Shown: positions 19,492-30,136, counted from the stretch's first letter. The stretch: 38,755 bases of DNA from Colwellia sp. (GCA_022969175.1 JALJPB010000042.1:1-38755), one strand, 5' to 3'. Program-made: numbers and translations. Notes: a model not told the origin generated them from the letters alone.

Positions 19492-20808
19492 TTAACGCGA
19501 AAACAATACCATAGTTTCAACATGTTTTGTTTGAGAAAACATTTCAATTAATGCTATTTTTTCTATTTTATATCCCTGTGAGATTAGATATTTGGCATCT
19601 CTGGCTAACGTTGTTGGTTCGCAACTTACATAGAGTAAACAAGGGACTTTAAATTTAACTAATTGCTCTAATGCCTCAAAAGCTCCAGCCCTTGCAGGAT
19701 CGAGTAAAACTTTATCAAATTGAATATTTGCCCATGCTTGTGATAACCAATCAGCATTCAAGTCTGCTTGATAAAACTGACAGTTATCAAGTTTGTTATT
19801 AATGGCGTTTGTAGCCGCACGATCAACCATGGATTGTATCCCCTCAATACCAATAACTTGTTTAACTTTTTGTGCGAACGAAATACTAAAGTTACCTAAA
19901 CCACAAAATAGGTCTAGTACCACATCAGTTGCTGTTAATGATAACCAATCCATAGCCTGTTGAACCATTTGTTGGTTCACCTGATGATTAATTTGAATGA
20001 AATCTTGGCTGTTAAAAGTTAGCTCAAGTTCATTTAATAATTTATACTTTAACGGTTGTTTTTCAGTTAAAGCCGTAACCTGCTCGCCCTCATCAATCAG
20101 TACCTGCCATTGATGAGTTTTTTCTGCAAGTTGCCAAAGTGCTTTATCAGTATCATTCAGTTTTTTCATTTGTCGGATAACGAGGGTGATTTTACCTGTA
20201 TCTATCACTTCTATATGCCCTACTGACCGACTAGTGACTAGTTGATCTAATACTTTTTTTAGAGCTATGAATATTGAAGAAATGTTCTCAACCAAAACAT
20301 GACATTGTTTAATTGCCGTTAATTGGTTAGTGCCCTTTTGCCTAAAACCTAAAGTGACATGACCTTGTTTATCGTATTGCACACCTAAACGGGCTTTTCG
20401 GCGGTAATGCCAAGGAGTACTAGCGATAGGATTTTGCCAGGGTAATGACTGATTAATTTGATTTCGCTGAAAAAGATCAGCTACTTTTTTCTGCTTAAAA
20501 GCTAGGTGTTCAGAAAAGACTAAATGTTGTAAATCACAGCCACCACATAAACGATAATGTTTGCACAGTGGGGAGACCCTGTCTTTACTAGCAGTTGCAA
20601 TTTCAATAATTTTACCACGTAAATATTTGCTTTTTTGTTCAATAATTTTTACTTTAACGGTTTCTTTTGGCAAAGCTTGGTCAATAAATACCGGTTTATC
20701 ATTCAGTCGTGCTACACCACAGCCGTTCAGGTCTAGTCGTTCAATTTTTAAATCAACAATTTGACCTACGATTTGCTTTTTTTTATTTGCCTGATAGAAA
20801 TTCGCCAT
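19492..20808 (-). CDS. rlmD: 23S rRNA (uracil(1939)-C5)-methyltransferase RlmD
   Basis: RlmD (RumA) methylates U1939 of 23S rRNA with SAM. An N-terminal TRAM domain (to about 65) precedes the iron-sulfur cysteines in CKHYRLCGGCDLQHL. The SAM site VVLDLFCGLGNFSISFAQ, LLDPARAGA and the nucleophile segment YVSCEPTTLARDAKYL follow. I chose the ATG at 20808, giving MANFYQANKKKQ (438 residues; E. coli RumA starts MAQFYSAKRR, 433 residues). The longer frame begins five codons earlier at a TTG. It is first of rlmD-relA-mazG and divergent from barA, an arrangement also found in E. coli. Confidence 0.96.
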   Translation of the reverse strand: MANFYQANKKKQIVGQIVDLKIERLDLNGCGVARLNDKPVFIDQALPKETVKVKIIEQKSKYLRGKIIEIATASKDRVSPLCKHYRLCGGCDLQHLVFSEHLAFKQKKVADLFQRNQINQSLPWQNPIASTPWHYRRKARLGVQYDKQGHVTLGFRQKGTNQLTAIKQCHVLVENISSIFIALKKVLDQLVTSRSVGHIEVIDTGKITLVIRQMKKLNDTDKALWQLAEKTHQWQVLIDEGEQVTALTEKQPLKYKLLNELELTFNSQDFIQINHQVNQQMVQQAMDWLSLTATDVVLDLFCGLGNFSISFAQKVKQVIGIEGIQSMVDRAATNAINNKLDNCQFYQADLNADWLSQAWANIQFDKVLLDPARAGAFEALEQLVKFKVPCLLYVSCEPTTLARDAKYLISQGYKIEKIALIEMFSQTKHVETMVLFSR

Positions 20809-20956
20809 CTTTATGATTACCAATGATTATATGGATAGTTTTGTGAGGGTATGACATTATAAACTAATAAAGGTAATTTTAACCTTATTCATATGACTAG
20901 CAAACTAATTTCCAATTAATCAAAAACCAAAATTTAGTATTTAAGCTCATTATACA

Positions 20957-23767
20957 ATGCATAAAATAAGCCTTAAAGATTGGGTCATACTACTGACCAT
21001 TTTACCTACTACATTGATCAGTTTAGCGATTGCAGGATATTTTTCTTACAGTCGGTATATTGAGCTCAATGATTTTTTAACTTTACGTTCTCAAAGTATT
21101 ATTGAGCCAGTTGCTATCGCAAGTGTCGACCCTATCATTAACAAAAACAGGGCGAAATTAAGGCAACTAATCGGTTTTGCACACCGCAATCATGCCAATA
21201 TAGTCAAAAGCATTACTGTCTTCACTACCGATAACCAAGTATTAGTCACCAGTGCTTATCATGGCGATACTAACTTAATGAGACTAAAAGCAGGTGAGAG
21301 CATTCCACATCATACTGCTACTGAAGCATTAGCAGATTATTATATTTTTCGAACACCCATTATCAATGAACATAACCCCGATCAAAATGGCTCTTTGGAG
21401 AGTCATCAAATGATTGTCGGTTATATTGCAATGCAAATTGATAAAAATAAAATCAAATATAACCAACAAAGTCAGATGATTGTCGCATTTACCATTGTTG
21501 TTTTTGGCTCTTTAATTAGTGCTTTATTTTCAATACGCTTGATCAAAAATGTTACTCGCCCCGTCAGTACTATGGTGCAAGCGGTAGATCGGATAAGAGA
21601 AGGTAAATTAGAGAGTCGAGTCAGTGGCCAACTGATAGGCGAGTTAAACTTTTTAAAAAATGGTATCAATGCCATGGCACAGTCCCTAGGTGATTATCAT
21701 GATGAAATGCAACGCAGTATAGATCAGGCAACCATAGACCTACGTGAAAGCCTAGAGCAGTTTGAAATTCAGAACGTTGAATTAGACATATCAAAGCGTA
21801 AGGCCCAAGATGCCAACCGCGTTAAATCAGAATTTTTAGCCAATATGAGTCATGAATTAAGAACCCCTTTAAATGGTGTAATTGGTTTTACTCGACAAGT
21901 ATTGAAGACACCATTAAGTGAAACCCAGCGTGATTACTTACAAACGATTGAACGCTCTGCAAATAACTTACTCGCCATTATTAATGACATCTTAGATTTC
22001 TCTAAACTTGATGCGGGAAAAATGGTTATTGAAAAAGTACCATTCACATTAAGAGAGTCGATAGAAGAAACCCTGACATTGTTGGCGCCAATATCGCAAA
22101 AAAGAAATATTGAGCTATCTCTTCGCATTGCCCCACAATTAGCTGATTCATTAATTGGTGATGCCATGCGAATAAAGCAGGTAATAATCAATTTAGCGAA
22201 TAATGCCATCAAGTTTACTGAAAAAGGCTCGGTCACTATCGATGTTGAAGGCGAAACATCTGACTCACACACTGCGATAATTAAAGTCACCATTACTGAT
22301 ACTGGTATTGGCATGAACGCAGAACAACAAAAGACCATTTTTGAAGCTTTTGGCCAAGCAGATAAAAGTGTTACTCGCTTATATGGAGGTACAGGTCTTG
22401 GTTTAGTTATATCACAACGACTGGCCAGCGAAATGCACGGAGATATTGGTTTCATCTCAGAAGAAAATCGAGGTTCAACTTTTTGGTTTACTTTCCAATG
22501 TGAAGTTAATCCGATCCCTATTGAAGCACCACTTGATACTAAAGCGCTGTTTGGAAAAAGTATTCTTTACTATGAGCCATTAACTCACTCTCGAATTGGA
22601 ACAAGTGAGCTAATGGAAGCTTGGCAAATGCAAGTAACACCAGTACATAGTCTAGAAAAGCTTAGTAATGCTTTATCTCAAAATCAAAAATTCGACTTTG
22701 CATTAATTGGACATGCAGTAACACCTACAGAAATTAATGACTTAAAAGAATTAATTAGTTCAATTAAACCGCATATACCTTCAATACATTTGGCCATCAA
22801 TTCAAATTCACCTAGCCTTCAAGAAGCATTGTTAGCCAGTGGTGCTTTAAGCTGTTTGAGTAAGCCTATAACGCCTTCAAGGCTTAGTAGAGTATTACAA
22901 CCCCAACGTAATGTAATCACCCATTACTCTCCTGAACTTCCGACTGCCAGGGTGCCAATTAAAGTACTCGCGGTTGATGATAATGAAGCTAATCTGAAAT
23001 TAATAAAAGCATTGTTATTAGAGCAGGTGGCGGAAGTTACAACAGCAACTAATGGTAAAGAAGCGGTTTATTTTTGCCAAAATGAAATGTTTGCCTTGAT
23101 ATTTATGGATATTCAAATGCCAATTATGGATGGGGTTACCGCTTTAAAAACAATTAAAGCTCATACATTTAATAATACTACCCCAATGGTGGCAGTAACA
23201 GCACATGCATTGACCGGGGAGAAAGAAAAACTATTGCAAGAAGGTTTTGATGGTTATATAACCAAGCCCATTGATGAGACTATGCTACGACACAGTATTT
23301 ATGAATATTGTGATTTAGATTTATTTATTCCTTCAACTCACAATCAAGCTAGCAGTTTTCAAGAAAAAACTGAGCTTAGTTCCAAGCAAGCTGATACAAC
23401 CGGGAATAAAGAGTCTAACGATGTAATTGATTGGGCTTTGGCCTTAAAACGAACAGGTAATAAAACTGAACTAGCCAAAGATATGTTAGATGGTCTTGTC
23501 AAAAGTTTGCCTGAAACAAAGCAATATATCTCTGATGCACTGACAAGCCAAGATATCGATCAAATTAAAACATTGATTCATAAATTAAATGGGGCATGCT
23601 GTTATACAGGAGTACCTAGCCTAGGAAGAATAACACATCACATAGAAACTCAGTTAAAACTAGATTATTCGCTGGACGATTTAGAGCCTGAATTTTTTGA
23701 GTTTTTTGAACATTTAGATAATGTAATGTCGCAAGCGCCTAAGTTTTTGGCTACTGCTACATCTTAA
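20957..23767 (+). CDS. barA: Hybrid sensor histidine kinase BarA
   Basis: BarA is the tripartite membrane sensor kinase that phosphorylates UvrY/GacA and so controls CsrB-type small RNAs. Layout: TM1 at about 10-32, periplasmic sensor to about 173, TM2 at 174-196, HAMP to about 250, and HisKA with the phospho-acceptor His299 in FLANMSHELRTPLNGVIGFT. The ATPase has the N box INLANNAIKFTEKG and G boxes DTGIGM and GGTGLGL. A degenerate receiver-like segment spans about 528-645. A true receiver holds Asp718 in LIFMDIQMPIMDG. The C-terminal Hpt domain has His875 in LIHKLNGACCYTG. The 936 residues compare with E. coli 918. In the degenerate receiver the acceptor Asp position is Gly585 (FDFALIGHAV). 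The start ATG has no clear Shine-Dalgarno. Divergent from rlmD. Confidence 0.95.
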   Translation: MHKISLKDWVILLTILPTTLISLAIAGYFSYSRYIELNDFLTLRSQSIIEPVAIASVDPIINKNRAKLRQLIGFAHRNHANIVKSITVFTTDNQVLVTSAYHGDTNLMRLKAGESIPHHTATEALADYYIFRTPIINEHNPDQNGSLESHQMIVGYIAMQIDKNKIKYNQQSQMIVAFTIVVFGSLISALFSIRLIKNVTRPVSTMVQAVDRIREGKLESRVSGQLIGELNFLKNGINAMAQSLGDYHDEMQRSIDQATIDLRESLEQFEIQNVELDISKRKAQDANRVKSEFLANMSHELRTPLNGVIGFTRQVLKTPLSETQRDYLQTIERSANNLLAIINDILDFSKLDAGKMVIEKVPFTLRESIEETLTLLAPISQKRNIELSLRIAPQLADSLIGDAMRIKQVIINLANNAIKFTEKGSVTIDVEGETSDSHTAIIKVTITDTGIGMNAEQQKTIFEAFGQADKSVTRLYGGTGLGLVISQRLASEMHGDIGFISEENRGSTFWFTFQCEVNPIPIEAPLDTKALFGKSILYYEPLTHSRIGTSELMEAWQMQVTPVHSLEKLSNALSQNQKFDFALIGHAVTPTEINDLKELISSIKPHIPSIHLAINSNSPSLQEALLASGALSCLSKPITPSRLSRVLQPQRNVITHYSPELPTARVPIKVLAVDDNEANLKLIKALLLEQVAEVTTATNGKEAVYFCQNEMFALIFMDIQMPIMDGVTALKTIKAHTFNNTTPMVAVTAHALTGEKEKLLQEGFDGYITKPIDETMLRHSIYEYCDLDLFIPSTHNQASSFQEKTELSSKQADTTGNKESNDVIDWALALKRTGNKTELAKDMLDGLVKSLPETKQYISDALTSQDIDQIKTLIHKLNGACCYTGVPSLGRITHHIETQLKLDYSLDDLEPEFFEFFEHLDNVMSQAPKFLATATS

Positions 23768-23822
23768 AGAAAACCACTGCGGCTTGCATTATTTAATGGG
23801 TGTAAAAAGGAGTAGGCTAACG

Positions 23823-24080
23823 CTATCTAATAGTTATACTAGGTGAGGTATTTATTTCACCATCTTCTGAAATAACCGCAACACCATCATTGCAAACAAG
23901 AACAGCTAAACTTCTACCTTTTTCTTTACGAATAAACTTAAGTTCGTAACCAAATTTCCCTAAACTGCTGGCTGAAAACTTTTGGGCTAATGATAGTTCA
24001 GACCACCACACAGACTGCTCTGGTGACTCGGTTCTTCTTTCTACTAACGATTTAGTATTAGAGCGCTCAATCGACGGCAT
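23823..24080 (-). CDS. Small protein of unknown function, 85 aa
   Basis: I cannot assign this protein. The N-terminal 30 residues are polar and charged (SLVERRTESPEQSVWWSELS). The rest looks like a small alpha/beta fold with LAQKFSASSLGKFGYELKFI (a helix, then a strand), SLAVLVCNDGVAVISEDGEI (two strands) and an INTSPSITIR end. There is no signal peptide or membrane helix. A good ribosome-binding site (AGGA 7 bp before ATG) and a possible promoter at 24121-24150 support it as a real gene. It converges with barA (55 bp between stops) and lies downstream of pdxJ, where related genomes often have acpS; it does not resemble AcpS. Confidence 0.75.
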   Translation of the reverse strand: MPSIERSNTKSLVERRTESPEQSVWWSELSLAQKFSASSLGKFGYELKFIRKEKGRSLAVLVCNDGVAVISEDGEINTSPSITIR

Positions 24081-24120
24081 GGCTCAATCCTATGATTATA
24101 ATTACAACACAGATGTTTCG

Positions 24121-24150
24121 AGTATAGTTGAACTTTGACTATAAATACAA
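24121..24150 (-). promoter_or_regulatory. Candidate sigma-70 promoter for the 85-aa gene
   Basis: On the minus strand TTGTAT (24150-24145) and TATACT (24126-24121) are separated by 18 bp, about 40 bp before the start codon. The -10 is good (5 of 6) and the -35 has the key TTG. It would let the small gene be expressed independently of the pdxJ operon. Confidence 0.4.
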
Positions 24151-24279
24151 GAAAATGCTTATTTTTTAATCTATGGATTAAATAACAACAAACTAGCAGC
24201 ATTAGAGGAATAGAAAATGAAAACTTACTGATTCAATTAGTCAGTTCTGTTTAATATTCCCTAAGATAGCTGAATATTA

Positions 24280-25017
24280 TTAGTTAATCCCCCTTGCTTC
24301 TAACATTAAACGTTTCATGTCTCTGATTGCTTTATCTAAGCCATCGATCGCTGCCCTAGCAATGATTGCATGACCAATATTTAACTCTATTATCTCTTCA
24401 ATGGCTGCAACAGGTTTAACATTAAAATAATTCAATCCATGGCCGGCATTCACTTTCAACCCTTGGGCATGAGCATATTTAATGCCTTGTCGCAAATGCT
24501 CCAGTTCCACTTGTTGCTGCTCTTCTGTTAAAGCATCAGCATATTTACCGGTATGAATTTCGATATAAGTTGCTTTAGTTTTCACCGCGGCGTCTATTTG
24601 TGCCTTATCAGCATCAATAAATAAACTTGTTTGCGTGCCAACTGCAGCAAGTTTTTCTACAGCATCGGTAATTTTATCTAACTGGCCTATAATATCTAAG
24701 CCACCTTCGGTAGTAAGCTCTTCCCTTTTTTCAGGAACTAAACAACAAAAGACTGGCTTAACTTCACAAGCAATTGCAATCATCTCATCGGTAACCGCCA
24801 TTTCCAAGTTCATGCGTGTCTGTAAAGTTTCTTTCAATAGGTAGATGTCTCTGTCTTGGATGTGCCGTCTATCTTCACGAAGATGCACAGTAATACCATC
24901 AGCACCGGCATGCTCAGCGACAGAGGCAGCATAAACAGGATCGGGATAGTTAGTGCCACGAGCTTGACGCAAAGTAGCAATATGATCAACGTTAACGCCT
25001 AATAATATATCTTTCAT
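24280..25017 (-). CDS. pdxJ: Pyridoxine 5'-phosphate synthase
   Basis: PdxJ condenses 1-deoxyxylulose 5-phosphate with 3-amino-2-oxopropyl phosphate to make pyridoxine 5'-phosphate (vitamin B6). The TIM-barrel shows [20 protein letters not shown] at the N-terminus, [14 protein letters not shown] (about 46-59), [29 protein letters not shown] (about 96-114), [10 protein letters not shown] and [12 protein letters not shown], then IGHAIIARA. The ATG at 25017 gives [12 protein letters not shown] and 245 residues, in register with E. coli MAELLLGVNIDH; the ATG at 25029 adds four residues. It is 29 bp downstream of recO. No acpS follows it. Confidence 0.96.
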   Translation of the reverse strand: MKDILLGVNVDHIATLRQARGTNYPDPVYAASVAEHAGADGITVHLREDRRHIQDRDIYLLKETLQTRMNLEMAVTDEMIAIACEVKPVFCCLVPEKREELTTEGGLDIIGQLDKITDAVEKLAAVGTQTSLFIDADKAQIDAAVKTKATYIEIHTGKYADALTEEQQQVELEHLRQGIKYAHAQGLKVNAGHGLNYFNVKPVAAIEEIIELNIGHAIIARAAIDGLDKAIRDMKRLMLEARGIN

Positions 25018-25046
25018 AACCGGTCTCATCTTGCAATCAGAAACTT

Positions 25047-25733
25047 TTATTTCTGTTTAGTGAATAATTTTCGACTGTTTAGCGGCTTACCATCAAGTAG
25101 GCCATTAAAAATATGTCTCATTAATAGCTTATTGCTATGTAAAACATCAGCATCACTTAAGTGTTGCTGACCAATAGCTTGTAAATGTTCTTTTTTAAAC
25201 AGGGGTAGTCTTAACTTTTCAGTATTCGGAATAAATCCTTCTTCAGGTACATAATAAAAGCTTTTGGCTGCTTGTTCAAAAACGGGAGAAAAGTCGAGAG
25301 AAAACCCAAGTTCATCTAATAAGTCTAATTCAAACTTTCGTAATATAGGCTCTATTGGCTGCTTTTGGGATAGTAAAGATAAACTTAATTGATAGTTATT
25401 AAATAAATCAGGGCAAGTGTTCATCTCACCGAGCAACCTGACCAGTAATTCGTTTAAATAAAATCCACTGTATAAATGGTTTCCCTTAAGCAAATACGAT
25501 TTTTCTGAAACCTCAATTCGACTCAGGTTCTTTAATTGATTTCTCCCTTTCAATAATACATTTAGCGGACAAAAAGGCTGTAACAAACCTTTTTTATTTG
25601 ATTTATTAGTTTTACCTGAATAGACAATCGCTGAAACTTTTCCATCATCTTTGGTTAACAGCTCAACAATTTGTTGGTGCTCTCGATAAGGTCTACTATG
25701 CAGGACAAAAGCTAGTTGTTCAATCGGTTCCAT
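25047..25733 (-). CDS. recO: DNA repair protein RecO
   Basis: RecO works with RecR to load RecA onto SSB-coated single-stranded DNA in the RecF pathway. The 228 residues (E. coli 242) begin with the OB-fold domain ([20 protein letters not shown] to about 80, with [12 protein letters not shown] and [12 protein letters not shown]). A helical domain follows with [13 protein letters not shown] (about 89-101) and [18 protein letters not shown] (about 131-148). The C-terminal zinc-binding Cys set of some RecO proteins is not evident, as in E. coli. It follows era by 17 bp, giving the common rnc-era-recO order. Confidence 0.94.
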   Translation of the reverse strand: MEPIEQLAFVLHSRPYREHQQIVELLTKDDGKVSAIVYSGKTNKSNKKGLLQPFCPLNVLLKGRNQLKNLSRIEVSEKSYLLKGNHLYSGFYLNELLVRLLGEMNTCPDLFNNYQLSLSLLSQKQPIEPILRKFELDLLDELGFSLDFSPVFEQAAKSFYYVPEEGFIPNTEKLRLPLFKKEHLQAIGQQHLSDADVLHSNKLLMRHIFNGLLDGKPLNSRKLFTKQK

Positions 25734-25750
25734 AAGAATGACTTTGAAAA

Positions 25751-26680
25751 TTATCCGGAGTATTCATCGCCATAACCTAAACTGCGCAAAGCTCGTTCAT
25801 CATCAGCCCAGCCAGATTTAACTTTCACCCAAGTTTCTAAAAATACTTTTTGATCAAATAAAGCTTCCATGTCTCTTCTTGCTTCTATGCCAATAGTTTT
25901 TAATCGTTCACCTTTATTACCAATAACCATACGCTTTTGACTTTCACGTTCAATTAAAATTAAGGCGTTAATATGTAAAATACCTTTGGCATCAACTTTA
26001 AATTGTTCAATCTCCACCGTTGTTGAATAAGGCAGTTCATCACCCGTAAAACGAATTATTTTTTCTCTAATAATCTCTGAAGCCATAAAACGACTTGAAC
26101 GATCCGTTATATAATCTTCAGGAAACCAAAAATCACCTTCGGGTAAGGCAGCAAAACAAATATCATGGATTTTATCAACGTTATAACCTTTGCTTGCTGA
26201 AATTGGAATAATTTCCTGAAAATCATACTTTTGAGCTAAGATTTGTAAATGAGGTAGTAAAGCTTCCTTGTCTTGTACATTATCAACTTTATTTATTGCC
26301 AATACACAAGGGACATTAATTTGTTGTATTTTTTTTAACACCATCTCGTCGTCATCTGTCCAGTGTGTTCCTTCAACAAGAAACAATACTAAACCAACTT
26401 CTGCAATAGAACTGCTCGCAGCACGATTCATCAAGCGATTGATTGCACGTTTTTCATCTAAATGTAGACCGGGTGTATCAACAAGAATGGCTTGATTATT
26501 TTCTTCGGTCAAAATACCTAAAATACGATGTCTGGTAGTTTGAGGTTTTTTTGATGTAATACTAATCTTTTGACCTAACAAACTATTAAGTAAAGTTGAT
26601 TTACCGACATTGGGTCGGCCAACAATAGCAATTAAACCACAATGTTTCTTTTGATCTTGATTTGTTGAACTATTTGCCAT
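25751..26680 (-). CDS. era: GTPase Era
   Basis: Era is an essential GTPase that binds the 3' end of 16S rRNA during 30S maturation. The GTPase domain has the P-loop [17 protein letters not shown] (near residue 20), switch region [22 protein letters not shown] and SASKG. The C-terminal KH domain includes [20 protein letters not shown] and the invariant GXXG loop. I chose the ATG at 26680 (309 residues, [11 protein letters not shown]. coli 301); the longer frame begins at a TTG two codons earlier. The start overlaps the rnc stop by about 11 bp, so translation is probably coupled. Confidence 0.97.
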   Translation of the reverse strand: MANSSTNQDQKKHCGLIAIVGRPNVGKSTLLNSLLGQKISITSKKPQTTRHRILGILTEENNQAILVDTPGLHLDEKRAINRLMNRAASSSIAEVGLVLFLVEGTHWTDDDEMVLKKIQQINVPCVLAINKVDNVQDKEALLPHLQILAQKYDFQEIIPISASKGYNVDKIHDICFAALPEGDFWFPEDYITDRSSRFMASEIIREKIIRFTGDELPYSTTVEIEQFKVDAKGILHINALILIERESQKRMVIGNKGERLKTIGIEARRDMEALFDQKVFLETWVKVKSGWADDERALRSLGYGDEYSG

Positions 26681-27362
26681 TTTCAATTATTTCCAAAACT
26701 TGTTGTGCAGCCGCTTGTTCTGCTTTACGTCTGCTAGTACCTTTGCTTATCACTTCTTTTTTAATAACTTTCGTTGTACAGCGTACTGTAAACTCTTGGT
26801 TATGTGACTGACCGGAAGTATGGATAACCTCATATTGAGGTAAATCTATTTTTCGACCTTGTAAAAACTCTTGTAACCGTGTCTTGGGATCTTTATGAAC
26901 ATTACCCGGCTTGATATTGGATAGTCTTGAAGTAAACCAAGCTAAAATCAACTTTTTACAAGTATCCATATTCGAGTCTATATACACAGCGCCAATTATC
27001 GACTCAATCGCATCTTCAAGTATAGACTCTCGACGATGGCCGCCACTTTTTAATTCACCGGGACCAAGAATCAGGTGTTCACCTAAAGAAAAGTCTTTTC
27101 CTAGTTCAGCTAAAGTGACCCCTTTAACTAAGCTTGAGCGCATACGTGTTAGATCGCCTTCATCTTGTGCTGGAAAGCGTTCAAATAATTCTTCAGCAAT
27201 AACAAAGCCTAAAATAGAATCACCTAAAAACTCCAAACGCTCGTTATGATCTCCTTTAGCACTTCTATGTGTTAAAGCTTGAATAAGTAAATCTTGATTA
27301 TTAAAACTATAGCCGAGCCGTTTAGCTAATCTAGCAATAGCTTGTGTATTGTTTTTGATCAT
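26670..27362 (-). CDS. rnc: Ribonuclease III
   Basis: RNase III cuts double-stranded RNA in rRNA precursors and mRNAs. The catalytic domain carries the signature [20 protein letters not shown] (about 38-57) with its Glu and Asp metal ligands, and [16 protein letters not shown] (about 115-130) holds the second pair. The double-stranded RNA-binding domain occupies about 155-226 ([20 protein letters not shown], then [17 protein letters not shown]). The 230 residues match E. coli (226). Its ATG directly follows the lepB stop (TAGATG), and its 3' end overlaps era. In E. coli RNase III cleaves its own operon leader; no such hairpin is resolved here because the start lies inside a longer transcript. 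Confidence 0.97.
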   Translation of the reverse strand: MIKNNTQAIARLAKRLGYSFNNQDLLIQALTHRSAKGDHNERLEFLGDSILGFVIAEELFERFPAQDEGDLTRMRSSLVKGVTLAELGKDFSLGEHLILGPGELKSGGHRRESILEDAIESIIGAVYIDSNMDTCKKLILAWFTSRLSNIKPGNVHKDPKTRLQEFLQGRKIDLPQYEVIHTSGQSHNQEFTVRCTTKVIKKEVISKGTSRRKAEQAAAQQVLEIIENGK

Positions 27363-28283
27363 CTAATGAATAGCACCTATACGACTTAAACGAACGCCAG
27401 TAGGAACCCAATGAGGCAACCAATCACTTTCAACACGGTCAAAATCAAAGCTCATCCATATAGCAACCGCTTCACCCACTAAATTCTCTTCTGGTACAAA
27501 GCCCCAGTAACGACCATCAAGTGAGTTATCACGGTTATCACCCATGACAAAGTATTGACCTTTAGGAACAATGAACTCATCACGCTGAGTACCAGCTTGT
27601 GTAAAGTAATTACCTGTGCGGGGAGGGATCTGATTATCAATTAAAATATCATGAGTTTTATTGGGCATTTCTGAAGTGTAACGAGTTAAAGGTCTTTGAT
27701 GATTAACATACTCACCATTTTTTTGAAAATTTTGTATTACTTGCACAAAATCAGGACATTTATCATCAGTAGGTAGGCACACAGCTTTAATATAAAGTGA
27801 TTTATTACGATATATAATACGTTCACCGGGTAAGCCTATCACTCGCTTGATATAATCAATTTGAGGATCATTTGGGTATTTAAAAACCACCACATCACCA
27901 CGTTCAGGTAGCCCGACATCAAAAAATTTGTTGCGGACTACGGGATCTCGTAAACCATAATTAAACTTATTAACCAAAATAAAATCACCATCTAGAAGTG
28001 TCGGCATCATTGAGCCTGATGGAATTTGGAACGGTTCATATAAAAATGAGCGGAGAATTAAGACAAAAGCTATCACTGGAAATACCTGAACTGAGGTATC
28101 AACCATTGCCGAAGGCTCTAATAAAGTAGCTACAGTTTCCTTTGTCAAAGGTTCTGCACACTGGTTTTGTGCGTCGTCAACTTTAAGTTGACGTTGACCA
28201 GCGAGGTAAAACTTATCAGCTAGCCAAACAATGCCAGTGGCTATAGTGATAAAAACTAAAAATATCGAAAAATAAACGGCCAT
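27363..28283 (-). CDS. lepB: Signal peptidase I
   Basis: LepB removes signal peptides from exported proteins at the outer face of the inner membrane. Two membrane helices (about 3-22 and 66-82) precede the catalytic domain. The nucleophile Ser91 is in FQIPSGSMMPTLLDGDF and the general base Lys146 in DYIKRVIGLPGERI, the same numbers as in E. coli. The late motif YFVMGDNRDNSLDGRYWGFV is near residue 245. Length is 306 residues (E. coli 324). AGGGA lies 6 bp upstream of the ATG. It lies between lepA (62 bp) and rnc (adjacent codons). Confidence 0.97.
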   Translation of the reverse strand: MAVYFSIFLVFITIATGIVWLADKFYLAGQRQLKVDDAQNQCAEPLTKETVATLLEPSAMVDTSVQVFPVIAFVLILRSFLYEPFQIPSGSMMPTLLDGDFILVNKFNYGLRDPVVRNKFFDVGLPERGDVVVFKYPNDPQIDYIKRVIGLPGERIIYRNKSLYIKAVCLPTDDKCPDFVQVIQNFQKNGEYVNHQRPLTRYTSEMPNKTHDILIDNQIPPRTGNYFTQAGTQRDEFIVPKGQYFVMGDNRDNSLDGRYWGFVPEENLVGEAVAIWMSFDFDRVESDWLPHWVPTGVRLSRIGAIH

Positions 28284-28345
28284 AACTTCCCTAAAAATTT
28301 TGAACTTGTAACAAAAACTTAACTTGCGAACTTAGCTTTCTAATA

Positions 28346-30136
28346 TTAGCTATCTAACTTCAATACGGCTAAAAATGCTTCTTGTGGAACTTCAACGTTA
28401 CCCACTTGCTTCATACGCTTTTTACCGTCTTTTTGTTTCTGCAATAATTTCTTTTTACGACTAATATCGCCGCCATAACATTTTGCAGTTACATTCTTAC
28501 GTAATTGTTTAACAGTTGTTCGCGCAATGACGTTGTTGCCAATTGCCGCTTGAATGGCAATATCAAACATTTGACGATGAATAAGTTCTTTTAGTTTATC
28601 AACTAATAATCGTCCACGTGATACAGAATTGTTTCTATGTGTGATCATCGCCAAAGCATCAACTCGATCGCCATTGATCATTACATCTACCCTGACCATA
28701 TCAGCAACTGCAAATCGGACAAAATGATAATCTAATGAAGCGTATCCTCTGCTCGTTGATTTAAGCTTATCAAAGAAATCCATCACCACTTCAGCCATTG
28801 GTAATTCATAAGTTACTGCAACTTGATTACCGTGATAAATGATATCTTTTTGAATTCCCCGCTTTTGAATACATAGGGTAATAACATTACCTAAATACTC
28901 TTGGGGTACTAGAATATTAGCTTGAACAATCGGTTCACGAATTTCAGCAATATTATTGATTGCGGGTAAGTCAGAAGGGTTATCTATCGATAATACCTCA
29001 CCATTATTACAAACAATTTCATAATTAACCGTAGGCGCTGTAGTAATTAAATCAAGATCATACTCACGAGCAAGTCGTTCTTGAATAATCTCCATGTGTA
29101 ACATACCAAGGAAACCAATACGGAAACCAAAACCTAAGGCAGATGAATTCTCAGGCTCAAAAAATAAAGAGGCATCATTAAGACTTAATTTATTCAGTGC
29201 ATCTCGAAAGTTTTCATAATCATCAGAACTTATTGGGAAGATACCCGCATATACTTGAGGTTGGGCTTTAGCAAAACCTTCTAAAGGCTCTTTAGCTTCT
29301 TTTTTCGAAATAGTAATAGTATCACCTACTGGTGCACCATGGATTTCTTTAATGCCAGCGATAACAAAACCCACTTCACCGGCTCCTAAAATACCGGTAT
29401 CAGTTTGTTTAGGAGTAAAAATACCGACTTTATCAACTTGGTGAACTTGTCCAGTAGACATCACCAACATTTTATCGCCTTTTTTAATTTCACCATTCAT
29501 AACACGAATAAGTGAAACGACACCTTGATAGTTATCAAACCATGAATCAACAATCAAGGCTTGTAATGGTGCATCTCGGTCACCTTTAGGTGCCGGGATA
29601 TTTTTAACAATTGTCTCTAAAACATCTTCAATGCCAAGTCCCGTTTTTGCCGAACAAGTCACCGCATCGGTAGCATCAATACCAATAATATGTTCAATTT
29701 CTTCGCTTACACGGTCAGGATCAGCTTGTGGTAGATCTATTTTATTTAAAATAGGAATGACTTCCAGATCCATTTCAATAGCGGTATAACAATTGGCTAC
29801 AGTTTGAGCTTCAACCCCCTGACCTGCATCAACAACTAGCAAAGCGCCTTCACACGAAGCTAACGAACGTGAAACTTCATATGAAAAATCAACATGACCT
29901 GGTGTATCGATAAAGTTTAACTGGTATGTTTCACCGTTTTTAGCTACATAGTCCAAAGTTACACTTTGTGCTTTGATGGTAATACCACGCTCGCGCTCTA
30001 TATCCATAGAGTCTAGTACTTGAGCTTCCATTTCTCGGGCTTGTAAACCACCGCAATGTTGTATCAAACGATCGGAAAGAGTAGATTTACCATGATCAAT
30101 GTGAGCAATGATCGAGAAATTTCGAATATTTTTCAT
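28346..30136 (-). CDS. lepA: Elongation factor 4 (LepA)
   Basis: EF4/LepA is a translational GTPase that acts on ribosomes, affecting initiation and stalled or mistranslocated complexes. The GTPase domain shows [16 protein letters not shown] (near 10-25), the switch segment [28 protein letters not shown] and [13 protein letters not shown]-like domains II, III and V follow. The LepA-specific C-terminal domain ends [20 protein letters not shown] and [13 protein letters not shown], the family hallmark. The 596 residues match E. coli (599). It lies upstream of lepB as in most Proteobacteria and about 90 bp downstream of rseC. Confidence 0.98.
   Translation of the reverse strand: MKNIRNFSIIAHIDHGKSTLSDRLIQHCGGLQAREMEAQVLDSMDIERERGITIKAQSVTLDYVAKNGETYQLNFIDTPGHVDFSYEVSRSLASCEGALLVVDAGQGVEAQTVANCYTAIEMDLEVIPILNKIDLPQADPDRVSEEIEHIIGIDATDAVTCSAKTGLGIEDVLETIVKNIPAPKGDRDAPLQALIVDSWFDNYQGVVSLIRVMNGEIKKGDKMLVMSTGQVHQVDKVGIFTPKQTDTGILGAGEVGFVIAGIKEIHGAPVGDTITISKKEAKEPLEGFAKAQPQVYAGIFPISSDDYENFRDALNKLSLNDASLFFEPENSSALGFGFRIGFLGMLHMEIIQERLAREYDLDLITTAPTVNYEIVCNNGEVLSIDNPSDLPAINNIAEIREPIVQANILVPQEYLGNVITLCIQKRGIQKDIIYHGNQVAVTYELPMAEVVMDFFDKLKSTSRGYASLDYHFVRFAVADMVRVDVMINGDRVDALAMITHRNNSVSRGRLLVDKLKELIHRQMFDIAIQAAIGNNVIARTTVKQLRKNVTAKCYGGDISRKKKLLQKQKDGKKRMKQVGNVEVPQEAFLAVLKLDS

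Noticed and set aside
21934-22455. A 173-codon antisense open frame within barA
   Set aside because: It is the longest shadow in the window but covers the conserved HisKA/ATPase region, whose codons explain it. Its translation has low-complexity Ser/Ile content and no start signal.
24200-24279. A short peptide gene starting near 24217 after GAGGAATAG
   Set aside because: Despite a good ribosome-binding-like sequence, the frame ATGAAAACTTACTGA encodes only four residues before a stop.
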